Made by a program: the position numbers and the translations under genes. DNA of 25,971 nt from Isohypsibius dastychi (Eukaryota > Tardigrada > Eutardigrada > Parachela > Isohypsibiidae): assembly GCA_034696485.1 (NCBI GenBank), contig JAQIWT010000251.1, positions 1-25,971 on the forward strand. The letters are read 5' to 3'. Shown one piece after another: positions 1-12,480 of this stretch. The stretch's first letter is position 1. Each line of letters starts with the position of its first letter. The notes under the pieces were generated by a model. It searched no databases and was not told the DNA's origin. It was given only the letters and a program-made list of their open reading frames with translations.

Positions 1-25
1 ACCAGGATATGCTCTGGCTTGTTTG

Positions 26-60
26 TGGCCGTGCAGATTTAAATTCTGGCCGTGCAGATT
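26..60 (+). repeat. two-copy direct repeat, 14-bp unit
   Basis: The 14-mer TGGCCGTGCAGATT occurs at 26-39 and again at 47-60, so the repeat period is 21 bp. The spacer is AT-rich. There are only two copies and no coding context. A small local duplication is the simplest reading. Confidence 0.8.
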
Positions 61-2423
61 AGGTTTTTCTCCTCGTAAGATGTGAGAGTGCGATAATTTT
101 GCTGAACGGTCTCATGGGATATGCAACATCCTTCAGATAAAACAATTGGTCAAGCTGAGATTTGCGGTGAAGTGGTACAGTAGCCTGATTCAATGCAAGT
201 CTAGCGTGTTACATCACTCTTGCTCTTCCTGATCCGATGCAAAACAACATCGTTAAGACGGTTAAACTGGAGTGGCTTGAACTCGCTTATCATGGTAATC
301 ATCACTTTTTTCACACTAATTAAAAATCGATAGCTGTTTTTTTCGCTTCATAGAAGGGTCAGTTTTACGGTGATTTTCAAGTGCATTCTGTAAACTAAGA
401 CTTGACTCTCTAACTCGCGTTGCGATGGGTGATTTTTTTCACGCTTGGTTTACGTTCTTTTTTCTAAATTCGCTCTTATGATTTGATTTAAAAGCGTACA
501 TAGTACCTTTGGTACTTGGAATAGCATTTATGAGATTACCCCTCGCATAATCGATCTATTAAGCAAAGAGTCATAAGGACTATTGTTTGCTGAATCGTAT
601 TGACTGAATCGCATTTTGAGTGTGGAGAATATTTCCGTGTGTTTCGTTGACGCCCAGACCGTCTGGCGATCGTTATGGAGTTTTTCGCTCGAATGATTTC
701 CGATTAATCAGATTTTTTGGTTGTTTGGATTAATGTTCGTCGATCTTAGAATGTAGATGTTCAGACAGAGAAAAAAACTGCAGGTGATAGGCTCGTTTAA
801 TTGCACAGACAAGATAAACCAAGTCTGAGCTTTCTAATCCATCGAAGATATGTTAGTTTAGAAACCGATTGTATTTGGATAGTTGTTCATAAATCTGAAT
901 CGCGATTTTAATTTAATAATTTCATCGAAAGAGAAGATTTAAGCAGAATAGTTTCGATGCTTTTTTACATGATTCACTTCAAGCTGTTGGGTGATAAATT
1001 CTGTTAGGGAGGAACCAATTAAATGCTAATTTGGCTGAGACAATTCTTTTATTGTTCAAAAACGACATTTTATAGCATGTGCGAATGCTCATTTGCAGTC
1101 CTGTTGTGTAATGAGACGGCGCCTTTTTTCGTGTTGAATGCTGAATAAATTCTGGTCGTAATCCCGCAATATGTCTTGTTCTTTAGACAATACCTGTCCG
1201 CCGGTAATTCAAATCTGTTCTTCTTTACGACGGTGTATACGTACCTCCTTGACATTCCACGCCATGAGCTCATCTTTACATCCCATTGATATCTGTGGGC
1301 AAATTAATCCCGCTACGGCAGGTATTTTATCGGCGAAACCAAAAACTAAGTACCCAGCTCGTTAAGAATTTGTAAAAGATGTCCGGATGGCTCGGTACCC
1401 ATTTCGGACCATTTTTATTGCTCATTATGCTTCCGAAAGAATGCAGAATTTACGACCCCCCTTTGGCATGTCCGGCATATCATCTTTGGTCGAATATTCT
1501 CCCTAGCGATTGAGGAGTAATAAGATACGAGCAGGGTTATTTTTCCAGGTTTATGGTTTGAAAATTGATTTCGATATTTATCGCTTGTTCCCAACGCCTG
1601 ACATTGAAGAGAATTTAAATTTAACCTTTTCCGATTACTCAGCTGGGCATTTCATTGTATTGCCGTTTGATACTCTGCCTTCTTTGCTTGATACTCTTCG
1701 GTTGGTTAAAGTTAAATGTTGCCATTTCAAAAGAGACTTTTGGATGATGGATGGGTCTTCTGCAACTTGGCATAATTCCTTTTGCCGTCAAGTTTCGTGG
1801 TTTGGAAAGCAGTCACTGGTCACTTATAATTCTTCTCCAGCGTGCTTTTCCTCAAAAGGCAAACGAGCTGAATTTTATAAAGATGTTTAGTGAATGGCCT
1901 TTTGTGATTGGAAAACAGAATTAATTGCATGGGAAGTTGCAAGAAATGTTTCATTTGTAATCAATATTTTGTTAGCTAGAAATACATGGCACCTGAAATT
2001 TCATCCGGCTGTTTTGCACGTTTCAATGATAATTCGATTGCCGTCCGGCGCAAATTGCGTTCATATGATCCTGTCAGTATTTGTGATTGAGGGACCAGGA
2101 AGCCAGACCAATGCGGCGAGTTGAGCTGACCAGCCGGCAGAATCGGATCACCCATTGAGAATGTGAGCAATTATGGTAGCCTGATATATTCAGTGCGAAT
2201 TATTTTGTTAGTGAATTTAGCATGCACGACGAATAACTGAAGAGCTCATTTCACCCGACTGAAGGGACGAACAGGAAAGTTGAGCCTTTTTGCCGCAAAT
2301 GGGTTGAGAATAAGATTAGGGTTGTTTAGGGGATTTGCAAGCCTGTTCAGCAGCTAACTGGCTACCGATTCAATAACGACAAAGTGGGGCTCTTGAAACT
2401 ATGAAGGATTGCCGTGGCTTCGA

Positions 2424-2495
2424 TTCGGGATGACCGCAGCGAGTAGTTATGGGGTGACCATCTGCTTGTTTCAATCCCGAAATTACCACTCGCTG
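2424..2495. repeat. two interleaved 8-bp inverted repeats
   Basis: Arm A (TTCGGGAT, 2424-2431) is complementary to A' (ATCCCGAA, 2474-2481). Arm B (CAGCGAGT, 2437-2444) is complementary to B' (ACTCGCTG, 2488-2495). The order A-B-A'-B' is that of an H-type pseudoknot rather than a plain hairpin. The arms are GC-rich in an AT-rich surrounding. Whether the region is transcribed is unknown. Confidence 0.5.
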
Positions 2496-4558
2496 GAATC
2501 GCCCTCTTATCGCAGTTGCAATGATTCACGTGGTTCTTTTATCCAGAAATTCTGTGAATGATTGCCAGGTTGGAAATTTTAGAAAGGGTTTCGGATTTGG
2601 GTAATAATTTGGGTAAGAATACTGTCTGTAAATAAGAGGTCCAAAATATGTAGCTTTAGTGAAACCGGGAGTTTCGGATGGATTGTTCTGATTTGACCGC
2701 GAAAGACCAATGTGTGCTTTGGGTCTTCAGTAAAGATATTCGAACTTTACGAAAGGATTAAATGAAGTGGCTTTTATGTAGGAGACACATACCGTCGTGT
2801 GCTTAAGATCTTGTACCATCTCCAAGATGCTCTAATTGACTGATTGCTAAGCACTTTGCTACGAAGAATATTCGGTTCCGACAGAAACTGCTAGGCGTGG
2901 TTTATGGGATAATATTAAGTCTGTTGGATCTGTATGTATTTCATTAATTAGGTTTGCGAAGAACCCTAGTGGTGTAGAAGTTTTTGAAGTCACACGTAGT
3001 AGTGAAGTGATTTAGTCGTATTTGATGTCGTCGAATTATAGGAATTTGGCATTTATATTAAGTATAATAAACGCTAATTACATTCAATTTAATTACAATC
3101 GCGTGCACGGTAAATTTGGTTAACTTTTGTTGAACCGCACGTCGACAGTTTGCGTGTGAATTCGCCACAACTGAAAGCATGGTAAAGAAGCCTTGAAATT
3201 TATAATTACAGCTCGATAAATTGTCCCAACTAGTACCTATTTATGAAGACAGAAGGTGTCAGGAATGACAAATAGTCCAAAAGCAAACCAGCCTGCGGTT
3301 ATTTTTATTCCATTTCATCCCGCACTTAAATTTGTTGACCACAACGAAAAGGACATTTCTCGATTGCTGGAAGAAAAAGGGAAAAGCTGCCGGCTGGTCA
3401 TTTTGACAGCCTGATGGGCTCTTGTAGCAGTTTCCCATGAGAGGAAATGGTTATCAAACTGATTTTGATATGGCCAAGCATCCACTTGAGCCACGTGCAG
3501 CTTCATCATTCTGACAAGAACGGGAGCCAGAAGTTGAATAACTTCTCGTTTCTACTTCATCTTCCTTCTCTCCACCGCGACACATCTGCATACACCGCAC
3601 GTGGTCTTTGACGTACTGCCACATCCTTATTTACGGTTGACGGATTTTATGGGCTTCTTGACATTTTGATGCCCAAATCAAAGAAGGAACATCCTTCAAG
3701 ACTGTTGGCTTTTGCGCTGACGACTTTCAATTACCTGTATTTTTGGTATTCATTTTTGCCCTTGAAAAAGCAAATTTCTGATCTTGTTTTCGAGGGTGAC
3801 TTGTAGGGAAAAAATGAAAAGCATTCCTAGTATGGTCAGTAATGGATTTTGCTCGAACCGAGACAAGCAATTATCCCGTTGAATTCCCAGGGTGTCTTCT
3901 TTTGAGACTGGTCATCTCCACACCCAAGCGCCCCCTACTGCGCAGCTTTATGGACAAGCGCTTACAAAAACATACCAAACTTCATTGAATCCTCACAGTT
4001 TCAGTCAGGCTTCTGAGCCATACCGGAACATCGGTCTGCGGTAATTAACACACTTCATAACTAGCTTCGAATAGCCGCTGAGCAGCTTGCTCGATGTGAT
4101 ATGCAGCTGGTCCGTAGTTTGGAATTGGCGTTATAAATCATTCGGTCACGTTGAGACTGGCCAGCTTCGCTTCAGCTTCCGAGTGAAATTCAAGGTGCAA
4201 TTTGATATTCTCGTAATGGTTTATAGCTCTTTTGATTATTTTTCTACCAGAATAACCTCAGACTGCAGCAACCTCCGATAATCGCCTGACTGAATTTTCA
4301 GGTTTATAACGTATACTTGAGCATTTTGAGTAGTTCATTTTTTGACTCTATTTCTTTATAACTGCCATGTCATTTAAACCAAACGCGGAGCTGGAGATTG
4401 GTTGGTTATGATCTCGCACTAAATGTAAGAAAGAATAGCTTCGACTCGGTTGTTTTGTACGAAAGCCACAGCATCGTCCAATCTGTCCGTTCACTTTATT
4501 TTCCATCCTTGCTGACAGAAATATTGAATTGTGTTCACTGACCGATTCTCTTTAGCAG

Positions 4559-4666
4559 ATTCTCCGCGCATCTCGCTATCATTCGCAAGGCGAACTGTAT
4601 TACTGGATTTGGAAGGAAATTACATCATCAAAGACTATCGGGTTACATTTGGACAGTCGCCATTTG
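4559..4666 (+). other. possible orphan internal exon, 108 bp
   Basis: A pyrimidine-leaning acceptor ending TTTAGCAG precedes this block, and a consensus donor GTAAGT follows at 4667. The 108 bp between them (a multiple of three) are open in all three forward frames. In the frame with phase 1 at both ends the peptide is mixed-polar and includes VLLDLEGNYIIKDYRVTF, which I cannot assign to a family. No partner exon was found within several kb on either side. One or so stop-free stretch of this length is expected by chance in 14 kb, so this is only a candidate. Confidence 0.18.
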
Positions 4667-5000
4667 GTAAGTCCGAATAACATACTGTTGACAGAGTGAA
4701 ATTCGTTTCGGCCAAATCTCGTTATAATGAAGAAGGGTTGTTTTTATCTTTCCCCTCAAATTATTCATGAACCAATATAGATTAACTAATTCTGATGGCT
4801 TAATAGCATATATTCAATTGAGCAGCAATCAGGACCAGAGATAGCCAAGAGTCAGTTTCTCGAGAGGAGGAAGTTGCTTCAAGTAGCAGTGGGTACTTGC
4901 TTTACCAGTTACTGAAAACAAAGTGAATTGATGGTTAGAATATATATTTTGCGACGAAGTGTTGAAGCCGGTTTTCGACATTTCCGTCAGGCACTTTGCT

Positions 5001-8000
5001 GATTAGAAAGTGAGGTCGGAAATGAATTGCAAGCATGTTATTTTCTAGTGTGAGAAAATATCGCCCGTAAAAATCCCTTGCAGCGAAGTGAGCCGGAGCC
5101 ACTTATAGAGACATGATAACTGTCAGATTTTGAAGATAAGAAATATGATCTGCTACTGATAGAGATATTTTCTCGACCTCGCAGAACTAATCCGGATGTG
5201 GTCAGAACTATGTTTGCCCAGGAGTGACTTGAGAATTTATGATCGATTTTACTCCAGTGGGTCTTGAACTTTGCGTGATGTTCCTGTGGCTTTCTGTCTA
5301 GGAATAAGTGTGTTTTCCCGATACATGAATGAAGATGAAGTACGCGACAGCAGAACTCACACCGTGAAATGATAACAGCAGCTGGCGTTGCTGCTGCTGT
5401 CCATCCCATGTTAACTGGACCGTGGTCATGTCTCCTTAACCTTTCGCTGCTGTTCTCACTGTCTCTTCTGGTGAATCATTCCCTAGATAAGGATGGATTA
5501 GGAGCATATCAAATATCGTGTTCTGAGCGCCGGAAAAATGATTTTGTGAGAGAGAGACAAAGGCACTTGTAGTTTGACTAATTAATACAACAGTGAGAGA
5601 TGAAGTGAATCATGATGATTAATGCAGATTGGGTTGGGCTTTGAGGACTATGATCCTAGAATTCGGTGACTTATTCGTACAATTGTACCTTTCTGTAACT
5701 TGAACTTTTTGCGGACAAATCTGCGCCGTTTTAACGGTATTTTAAGCGAGTTCGTAAGTCCAGGTTTTGCATCGTTAAAAAAATGATTTTTTTTAAATAA
5801 AATCAGTTGAGGAATATTTCAAAAAGAGAAAAATATGGCACGTTGTTTGTTATCCTAGTGCGGAGCGAAGTCGGTGTGGTTTTCTTGGCTACACTGAAAA
5901 TTTGAACTTGACAATTTTCCGGGCATTCTAAAACGAACAAACATGGCGTGACTTGTTGGTGTTTCTCATCGTGAGTGATGAAAAGGCGTCATCAAAGTAT
6001 GATTACGCTTTGTATGACAATGTCCGTAGAATGTGGTTAATTGCGTATACTTTGCTTTTCACACATTTTGTCAAAAGCTCCATCAACCGGCCCACCTCGT
6101 CATCCTACGGTCAGCTTCCGTTTTGAACTGCGCCCCCTTCAACAAATGTTCTTGACGGTGTAGTTCATACGATGGGTGTCACTATCCAATTTATGACAGG
6201 AAGATATTCAATAAATGTATTCAAGTGTGTGTGAAAGCACAAGCCGTCAATGATTTGCTGGGAATCAATTTGCCCCTTTCTCCGGGAAATAGAAAATATT
6301 CTGGAAAATTTAATCGGTTAGATCAACAGCATCGGTAAGCTGAATAGATCAGATATTTTTATTTGTGGACTTTTGTAGGAGGTTAATTGCTTCCATTTCG
6401 GTCTTGAGCTGAATGGCAGGTATGAGGGCTTTCAGGCAAAAGAGTAGCGTTTAAAGATTAGCAAATATAGCTGAGACTTCCGGCTGGTCAGCTAGAGTAA
6501 TTCATCAAGTAAAAGCTGCGGAAACAATCTGTCGTATGTTGTCATTGATTTCTCTCCTGCTCGGTGGTCAAGCTCATACCTTAACAATCAAGATGTGTCA
6601 GGAGGAGTTTAGCATGGCAGTGAAGAATGCAACCGGGTAGAAAATCGCGTTGGAAAACATCAGGTAGGTATAGAATAGCTGACTTTTCGCTTTAGATAAA
6701 CTTGATCAAAATGACTATACAAGTTGTTGTTTCTCCTTGCTTCTGGTCCCATGAGACTTTTGCCTGACAGCTGACCGAATGCAGAGGTGCATAGGATTAT
6801 TATATTCACCATATAGCCTTTTCATCAGTACAAAGTTTGAATATACAACGGCGGTTGTACGGGAAATTGGCTTTGTTTCTGAACAGTTTCGGTGGCAGCA
6901 TTCGTACAAGCCCAATTGGAGGATAAAAAGCTGGGACCCCTTGAATTTCAATATGTTTTAATCTGGGCCAAAAAATGGGTGTTGTGGTTAATAGCTGATA
7001 ACTCTAAAGGCTCAAGTAATCTTTTTGCATTGATGATTGCATTAAGTGGAATTAGGGTCAAATGCAAAAGATGTCATCGCGAGTTATATTTTGGCCGATA
7101 TGATGGAGAAGCTTATTGACGCGTTTCCGAAGCCCCCGCGTTTCTATCAGATCATCAACACATTTTTTCTCTTGAAATGACTGAGCTGTATTGACCTCTG
7201 GTCTGGTTACTTGTAATTTTCCTAAAATAGATACAAAATCAGTGTTTGGAATGTCGGCTTTCGACACTGGCCGACAAAATATGAACATATTTGCTGAGAT
7301 TTTTCTTGGTCATATTTTCCCAACTTGTTTTGCTATTTCGTTGCTAGCATATTCGATCTGTCAATTGATTTGGCCCAGAAATATTCTGCGCTAGCACACG
7401 TTGACGAAATTATCCAGTGTTGACTTTAGAAACGTGAAGGACCTCGCAAGTGGTGCTGGACCTTGCTGCAATACCACTACGAATGGTCTGTAACTAATTC
7501 GTTACGAATGGTAGTGTGTTATTTTTTGGCTCTTGAATGTTGTTTCATGACTATCTGGGCTAATTTATCTAGGGGCCAAAATAAAGCGGAAAGATGCATT
7601 TGTGAAAATGAATTTATGTAACTTATGTTTTTGCTCACTTTGTATACTTGCTTGAAAGTTTTAGCTGTCTGGACACGAGTGAATGGTTCCTTGTTTGCTG
7701 AAGAAAAATGCTGCTAGTGTTTTCTATAGATAACATGACGATCGCATTTGCTCGGTTTTTATTACCTAAATGGGCTTTTGTGAGCGAACGATCGACTCTT
7801 TGAATGTCGCTTTTTTATTTGTCTGCTTTTTCTGCTTGTTATGAAAGTTAAGTTAAGCCAACTGCAGCAAAACTCGATTCATCTTGCAAAGATATTTTCG
7901 CCACAAACCCGCACGTTATTCACGTTTAACTTCTTTTTTCTGGCCTTGTGCAGATTCCGCCATTCAATTCTTGTTTTAGCATAGTTCGTTTATCGGGTTC

Positions 8001-10000
8001 GTTTTTGATAATTACAGGGTATAAACGCATATTTGAAATCGCATCAGTCGTTCTGAGCTCTGGCACACTTTTTACGTGTTTTCGTAAGTTTTTTTCCTTC
8101 TTGAGCCTACGGTGTCAGTCACCCGTACAAAACATATACCTGTATTAAATGTGAATATTCATAGTTTACTGTTCATACCTCCCGTTCTACATTTGTATTC
8201 ATCTAAATAACACTCGGTCATTCAAAAGTGTGAAAATGCGTTCACTTCGCACAAGCTCCATTTCGAACGCGGCGAAGCATTTTATCGTTAGCAGACATCT
8301 GTTCCCAATTAGCCGTTTGTGTTCGACAACAGATTTTTGCACGGTGCTCTTAATTACCGAAGATGTTCTGTCACGTTATCATAATGGTATAATTTTTCCG
8401 TATTTTTCATGTCACTCGTTGAATTCTTTAGCGTGACTCATCGTGAGAACTTGCATAATTTAACCATGCATCATCGTAAGAAAGTCGTAATCCATCTTTT
8501 AAAATATTATAGGGCATATATCCCTCTTGACCCCATTGTGGACATTAAAGCTGGAATCTGGGTATGCGGCGTGAAAGTGGATGGAATAAGTGTATTTGCT
8601 GTCATTTACCTTATTGAAAAGACTATGGGCAAAATAGATTTTCTCATCACAAATGCATCGATACATCCGACTTTGGTATGCACCTTTTGGTCGGATATAT
8701 ATATATAAGCGCGATCTTCCCCCGCTTCCCACGACATTTTAGCTCTAAGGGATAGGTGGTCAAAGTGTACACTGTAAAACCATTTACATATTTCTTCTTC
8801 TTGTCTATGATGCACAGCGGTGCATTTTAAAGAGTGGGAAAATATGCCGGCATTTTTGGGGGTAATATACAGTTTAGAGATTTCATTGAGATTTCTCGAG
8901 TAGAATGAAGTTGCGACGAAAATAAAAGCAGAGAGCGGCCAATTAAAGGATATTGATTTGACATTGTTTTGAATCACGCAAATCCATATTTAGGGAATGT
9001 TTTCGGGCGATGATATTTTCGGATTTGTGGAATATTGACTAGATTGTGACACTGTAATCAGGCTGTATCTAAAGAGATATAGTTGGACTGGATGTAATAG
9101 TAGAAATGGCATAACTAAGAGTCCGCGGGGAGCTATAAGGACCTGCAGTTGACGATGTGAAACTTCTCATTGGTATCGTAATTCAAATCGGGAAGCAGCG
9201 CCTGCAGATATTTCCGTATGTGATATGTATCTCTTTCAACTGCCAGATAAGTTGCTGCAAATATTTACTTGAAACAAAATCTGTGACTACGTCTGCATGC
9301 TTGTGCATTGCTCTCCTTTTTTAGCAGTTTGACAAGTTTGAGGCTAATTTCTTGTGAGCTCTGCAAAATACTAAATGGGTTTAGTCAAACGACCATTTCT
9401 ACCATTCTAAAATTCTCAATATAATTCGATCTTTCACGGACCATTTTGTTCGCTGAACGCACAATGTAATGTCTTGCCGTTTGATTGTGAAGAGCTTGAG
9501 ACATAATCATGTAACGTGATGCTTGAACGTGTTGACAAGCTTTTCTTATTAATATGTAGCTTCTGCTCAGCTTGATAATGGTTTTTTAATGTTTCTTCGC
9601 AAACGGCTGAAAATTCGCGATAAATTAATGGTACAATCTGTCACTGGATCTTTCTTCGAGAGGGTCGGTAATTAATAATGATGATCGCTCAGATCTCTGC
9701 CAAGAATCTTCTCATGAACAAATCGTACCTCTGACCTGGTCACCCAACGTTTAGTTCTCCATCAGAAATTCATATATTATTATCATCGAGGCGGTCTGTT
9801 GAGTCAAATAATTACAAGATGTGAATTTTTATTGTTTGAAGAGCCAACAGAACGAGAGAGAACCAACGCCGTTATTATTATTTTTTCTATGTTTCCATCG
9901 TGGTCTTTTTGAGGTCAAGAGTTTGCTGAAAAGGAGGATCATAATAAACACGTGTGCGACAGTAATATGGGTTGAATAAGCACCTTTTACAAGCACGGTT
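5001..10000. other. gene-free AT-rich DNA, second block
   Basis: No gene was recognised. The longest open frames (5038-5409 minus, 8409-8708 plus, 8606-8977 minus) are about 100-123 codons, overlap one another or lack family resemblance, and are near what chance gives. Small features are a GC-rich hairpin at 5375-5400, a CCGGCTGGTCAGCT motif at 6480-6493, a short repeat containing ACGAATGGT around 7478-7510, and an (AT)6 run at 8695-8706. Poly-A/T tracts are common. Nothing resembles a tRNA, a conserved microRNA precursor or a transposon terminus. Confidence 0.6.
5375..5400. repeat. 8-bp hairpin with 10-nt loop
   Basis: ACAGCAGC (5375-5382) is complementary to GCTGCTGT (5393-5400), with a 10-nt loop between them. 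The right arm lies in a short (CTG)n run, which raises the chance of a fortuitous match. I assign no function. Confidence 0.4.
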
Positions 10001-11206
10001 TATAATTCATCGTAATCGATGATGAAAACAAAATTGTTTCTTTTGTCGAATGGCTCGTACTCGCTCAAGGTTTAATCTTTTTGTTTCGCGTCTCACCCTG
10101 ACCAAGTTTATTGAAAAACTGGCCTCAAAATATTTCTTTGGTAACATAAAGCTTTGCCCTTTTTACTCGCATTCCCTGAGAAGCTTTCTAGTCATTCCAT
10201 ATCAAAATACCGGAGTAGCTAAGCTGGGATTCTGGCGGAAAGAGGTCAAAAGCTCATTGCATTAGCCGGCAAAATGTAATTCGTATAGCTTGATGGTGGA
10301 AGCAGATCTTGTAGGGCTTTCTATGAATTGCGGAAGCATATTCCAGCCTCCTCCTCCCACATCTGTCAGATGGGTCAATATGGATTTTTAACTTTGAACA
10401 CCAGATGCGCAGCCGGAAACGTTGGTGCTTTCCCTCCGAGTAAATATCTGACTGCGTAGTATTCCGTAAAGAAAGAACGAAGGCGTATAATATGATTGTA
10501 AATGACAATTTTGCTCTAATAACATTTCACTGGGATAAACGACGATTTTTGATAGTGGATCATCCAAGCTTGCCTGATTCTTCTTCAGTCTGGATTACGA
10601 CCTTATGGAGCAGAAAAATTAGAAGCCATAGAATTTATCTAGGCTGGAATGGTTCACCCAATTTTTTATAGAATCGCGGGAACGGAGGGGATCATTTATT
10701 TCGGGTAGGTGAAGAATGCTCAATTATTGGCATCAAATAAATGCATTGATGGCAATGTTGTGGAATATATTATTAAGCCTGTTTATTTTGCTAATAATGT
10801 GGAGCAGCGAACAAAAGTGACGGCGCGGAAAAGAAGGAAGGTTGGATGTGGAGAGAGACGAGGGCAGAAAAATGACCTAGGGCTACCGTTTTGGCCGTCC
10901 GTGTCCAGCGAGTGAATGAAGAATACCGTGTGTCTTTCTGCGTTCTTCAGGTTGATTGCATTGTGTATTCAGGGGATAACACCTTGACGGTGTGGGAGGG
11001 ATTGGTATTGTTGCGGGGGTTAGAAGGAAATGAGCTCTCGGATGGTTGACGCGACCAGCCCTTTCCTTGTCTTGATTTCTATTTCTATCAAGACTTTGGT
11101 GTACACCTTGCTCCGTTGAAAAGAAAGGACGGATAAACGAGTTTTCAGACTGGCTACCATATGACCAGTTTTCAAACTGCCCCCATTGTCCGATTATTAA
11201 GCCGGG

Positions 11207-11767
11207 CTATAAAGACGACGCCAAGCGAAATCGAAAGGATAACTGGCCTTTATAAACACGGATATCAATTAACTGACCAGTAAACATCTGACACGCAAAG
11301 GTTTTTGTGAACGAGTAAATCAAGACTTGATTGGCACAGCCTAATTGAATGCACCTAATTTGATGATTTGTAGTTATAATCAAGCTTGAAAAAAAACTAC
11401 CGAAATATTGTTTTGGTGGAGATATGTTTGAATGAAGGTGAACATATTTCTGCTTGACATACAGACAGAATGCCTGTCTTTCTTGGTCATAATTTTGGAC
11501 AAAGGGTTGAAAAGAAGGGCTCGACAGAAACGGCCAGAGGGTTGGATAATTAACTGCGCTATCGCCGATCGACCACTTGCGATCGAGCAAACAGCGAAAT
11601 ACATTCCACCGAGTTTGTCCGACAAGCAAGAAGCGATCGCCGCTACTGGCCATGATCATTTTCTCAGTCAAGTAGTTCTCATTTTCATGTGCGATATTTG
11701 TTGCTGCTTCTTTGAGGATTTGCGAAAGTAGCCCATGTGCATCTTGCGGGAATATTATAAGTGACAT
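11207..11767 (-). CDS. 186-codon orphan ORF, doubtful gene
   Basis: This ORF opens with ATG (complement of 11765-11767, purine at -3) and ends with TAG, giving 186 residues. It is by far the longest frame in the 13.8-kb upstream desert. At roughly 43% GC I estimate only a few hundredths of such an ORF by chance in this space, so it stands out. Against it, I recognise no domain, the product has no signal peptide or membrane segment I would trust, and no AATAAA follows. The opposite strand is also open for about 99 codons, which points to a locally stop-poor composition rather than selection on one frame. It may be a lineage-specific gene, a fragment of an exon, or chance. Confidence 0.15.
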   Translation of the reverse strand: MSLIIFPQDAHGLLSQILKEAATNIAHENENYLTEKMIMASSGDRFLLVGQTRWNVFRCLLDRKWSIGDSAVNYPTLWPFLSSPSFQPFVQNYDQERQAFCLYVKQKYVHLHSNISPPKQYFGSFFSSLIITTNHQIRCIQLGCANQVLIYSFTKTFACQMFTGQLIDIRVYKGQLSFRFRLASSL

Positions 11768-12444
11768 TTCTTTCGTTTGAATTGATTATCGAAATCTGTG
11801 GAATCTCTTGCAAGCGGTCATATTTCTGACGGGATTTTGTAATTACTTAGCCCTTGTGGATCTGTCTGATTTTACAAATTTATGCTTTTGGGGAGAGCTG
11901 GTTGAAAGAAGTCGATGCAATTGAACATTTTGTGACGCGCCGCCGGATGTGCAGTATGATGGATTCACAGGAGCAATGGACACAAAAAAGATGGATGTGG
12001 GAATAGTTGGCAGTCAAATGGGACTTAACTGTCATTGTACGTTTCCCGTCAAATCCCAATATTATTTTTCCATGGTAGGCAGAGGAATATTCCTGACCAT
12101 TCTTTCGATTTGAATATTAGTTGAAAGAGTTTGCTTTTTTATTTTAAAGAGCTTCGTTGTGAAATGAATTTGGAAAAAACTGAGTGAAAGCTAGAATCAA
12201 AAAATATTTTTCAGTTTAATCAGATTTATTCAGAGCTTGTGTTTACGTTACAAATTTCATGTGCACAGTATTTGAAGAACCGGAAAATATTTACGCCAAG
12301 TTTAAATTGTTTGTCAGGATGATCCCACTCTTTTTTCTGCCGAGTTGGATGTGCTTTATTTGATCACCGAAGACCATCAGTGTTTAGAGGCCAAACAATT
12401 TTTTGCGCCTTTATTGACGCATGCGGAAGTTGGGCGGCTAAAAT

Positions 12445-12480
12445 AGGGAAGGAGGTGGGAAGAGAAAGGAATCAGGGAGA
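12445..12480 (+). other. purine-rich tract
   Basis: Nearly every base here is A or G, with pyrimidines only at about 12456 and 12472-12473. It contains several GG/GGG runs close together, enough for a two-layer G-quadruplex or a triplex on paper. No other evidence of function is visible. Confidence 0.4.

Larger units (their letters stand above)
1..5000. other. gene-free AT-rich DNA, first block
   Basis: I see no gene here. All six frames are broken by stops at about the spacing expected for this base composition. Open stretches such as 1510-1890 have no early ATG and resemble no protein family I know. The block holds a 21-bp-period direct repeat at 26-60, an interleaved pair of inverted repeats at 2424-2495, a shared CCGGCTGGTCA motif at 2124-2137 and 3390-3400, and one possible orphan exon at 4559-4666. 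It may be distal regulatory DNA or a large 5' intron of the Toll gene downstream, but nothing in the sequence proves either. Confidence 0.6.

Noticed and set aside
2616-2640. AATACTGTC word like the seed of miR-8/200
   Set aside because: No complementary arm upstream or downstream, so no precursor hairpin.
3265-3414. 49-residue ATG ORF in the desert with a protein-like look
   Set aside because: Dozens of open frames of about 50 codons are expected by chance in this stretch; there are no splice, start or homology signals beyond the ATG.
3889-4043. Open frame after a TTCCCAG acceptor-like site ending in TAA
   Set aside because: About 50 codons, within chance expectation; no partner exon or poly(A) signal found.
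5038-5409. 123-codon minus-strand ORF with good ATG context and an internal GTGAGT donor-like site
   Set aside because: No downstream acceptor or second exon could be matched, and the (GCA)n start is simple repeat; length is within reach of chance.
8695-8708. (AT)6 run resembling a TATA box
   Set aside because: A microsatellite is the simpler explanation; no gene begins downstream.
9038-9060. TGACTAGAT word like the start of miR-279
   Set aside because: Flanking sequence does not fold into a hairpin and the match stops after the first nine bases.
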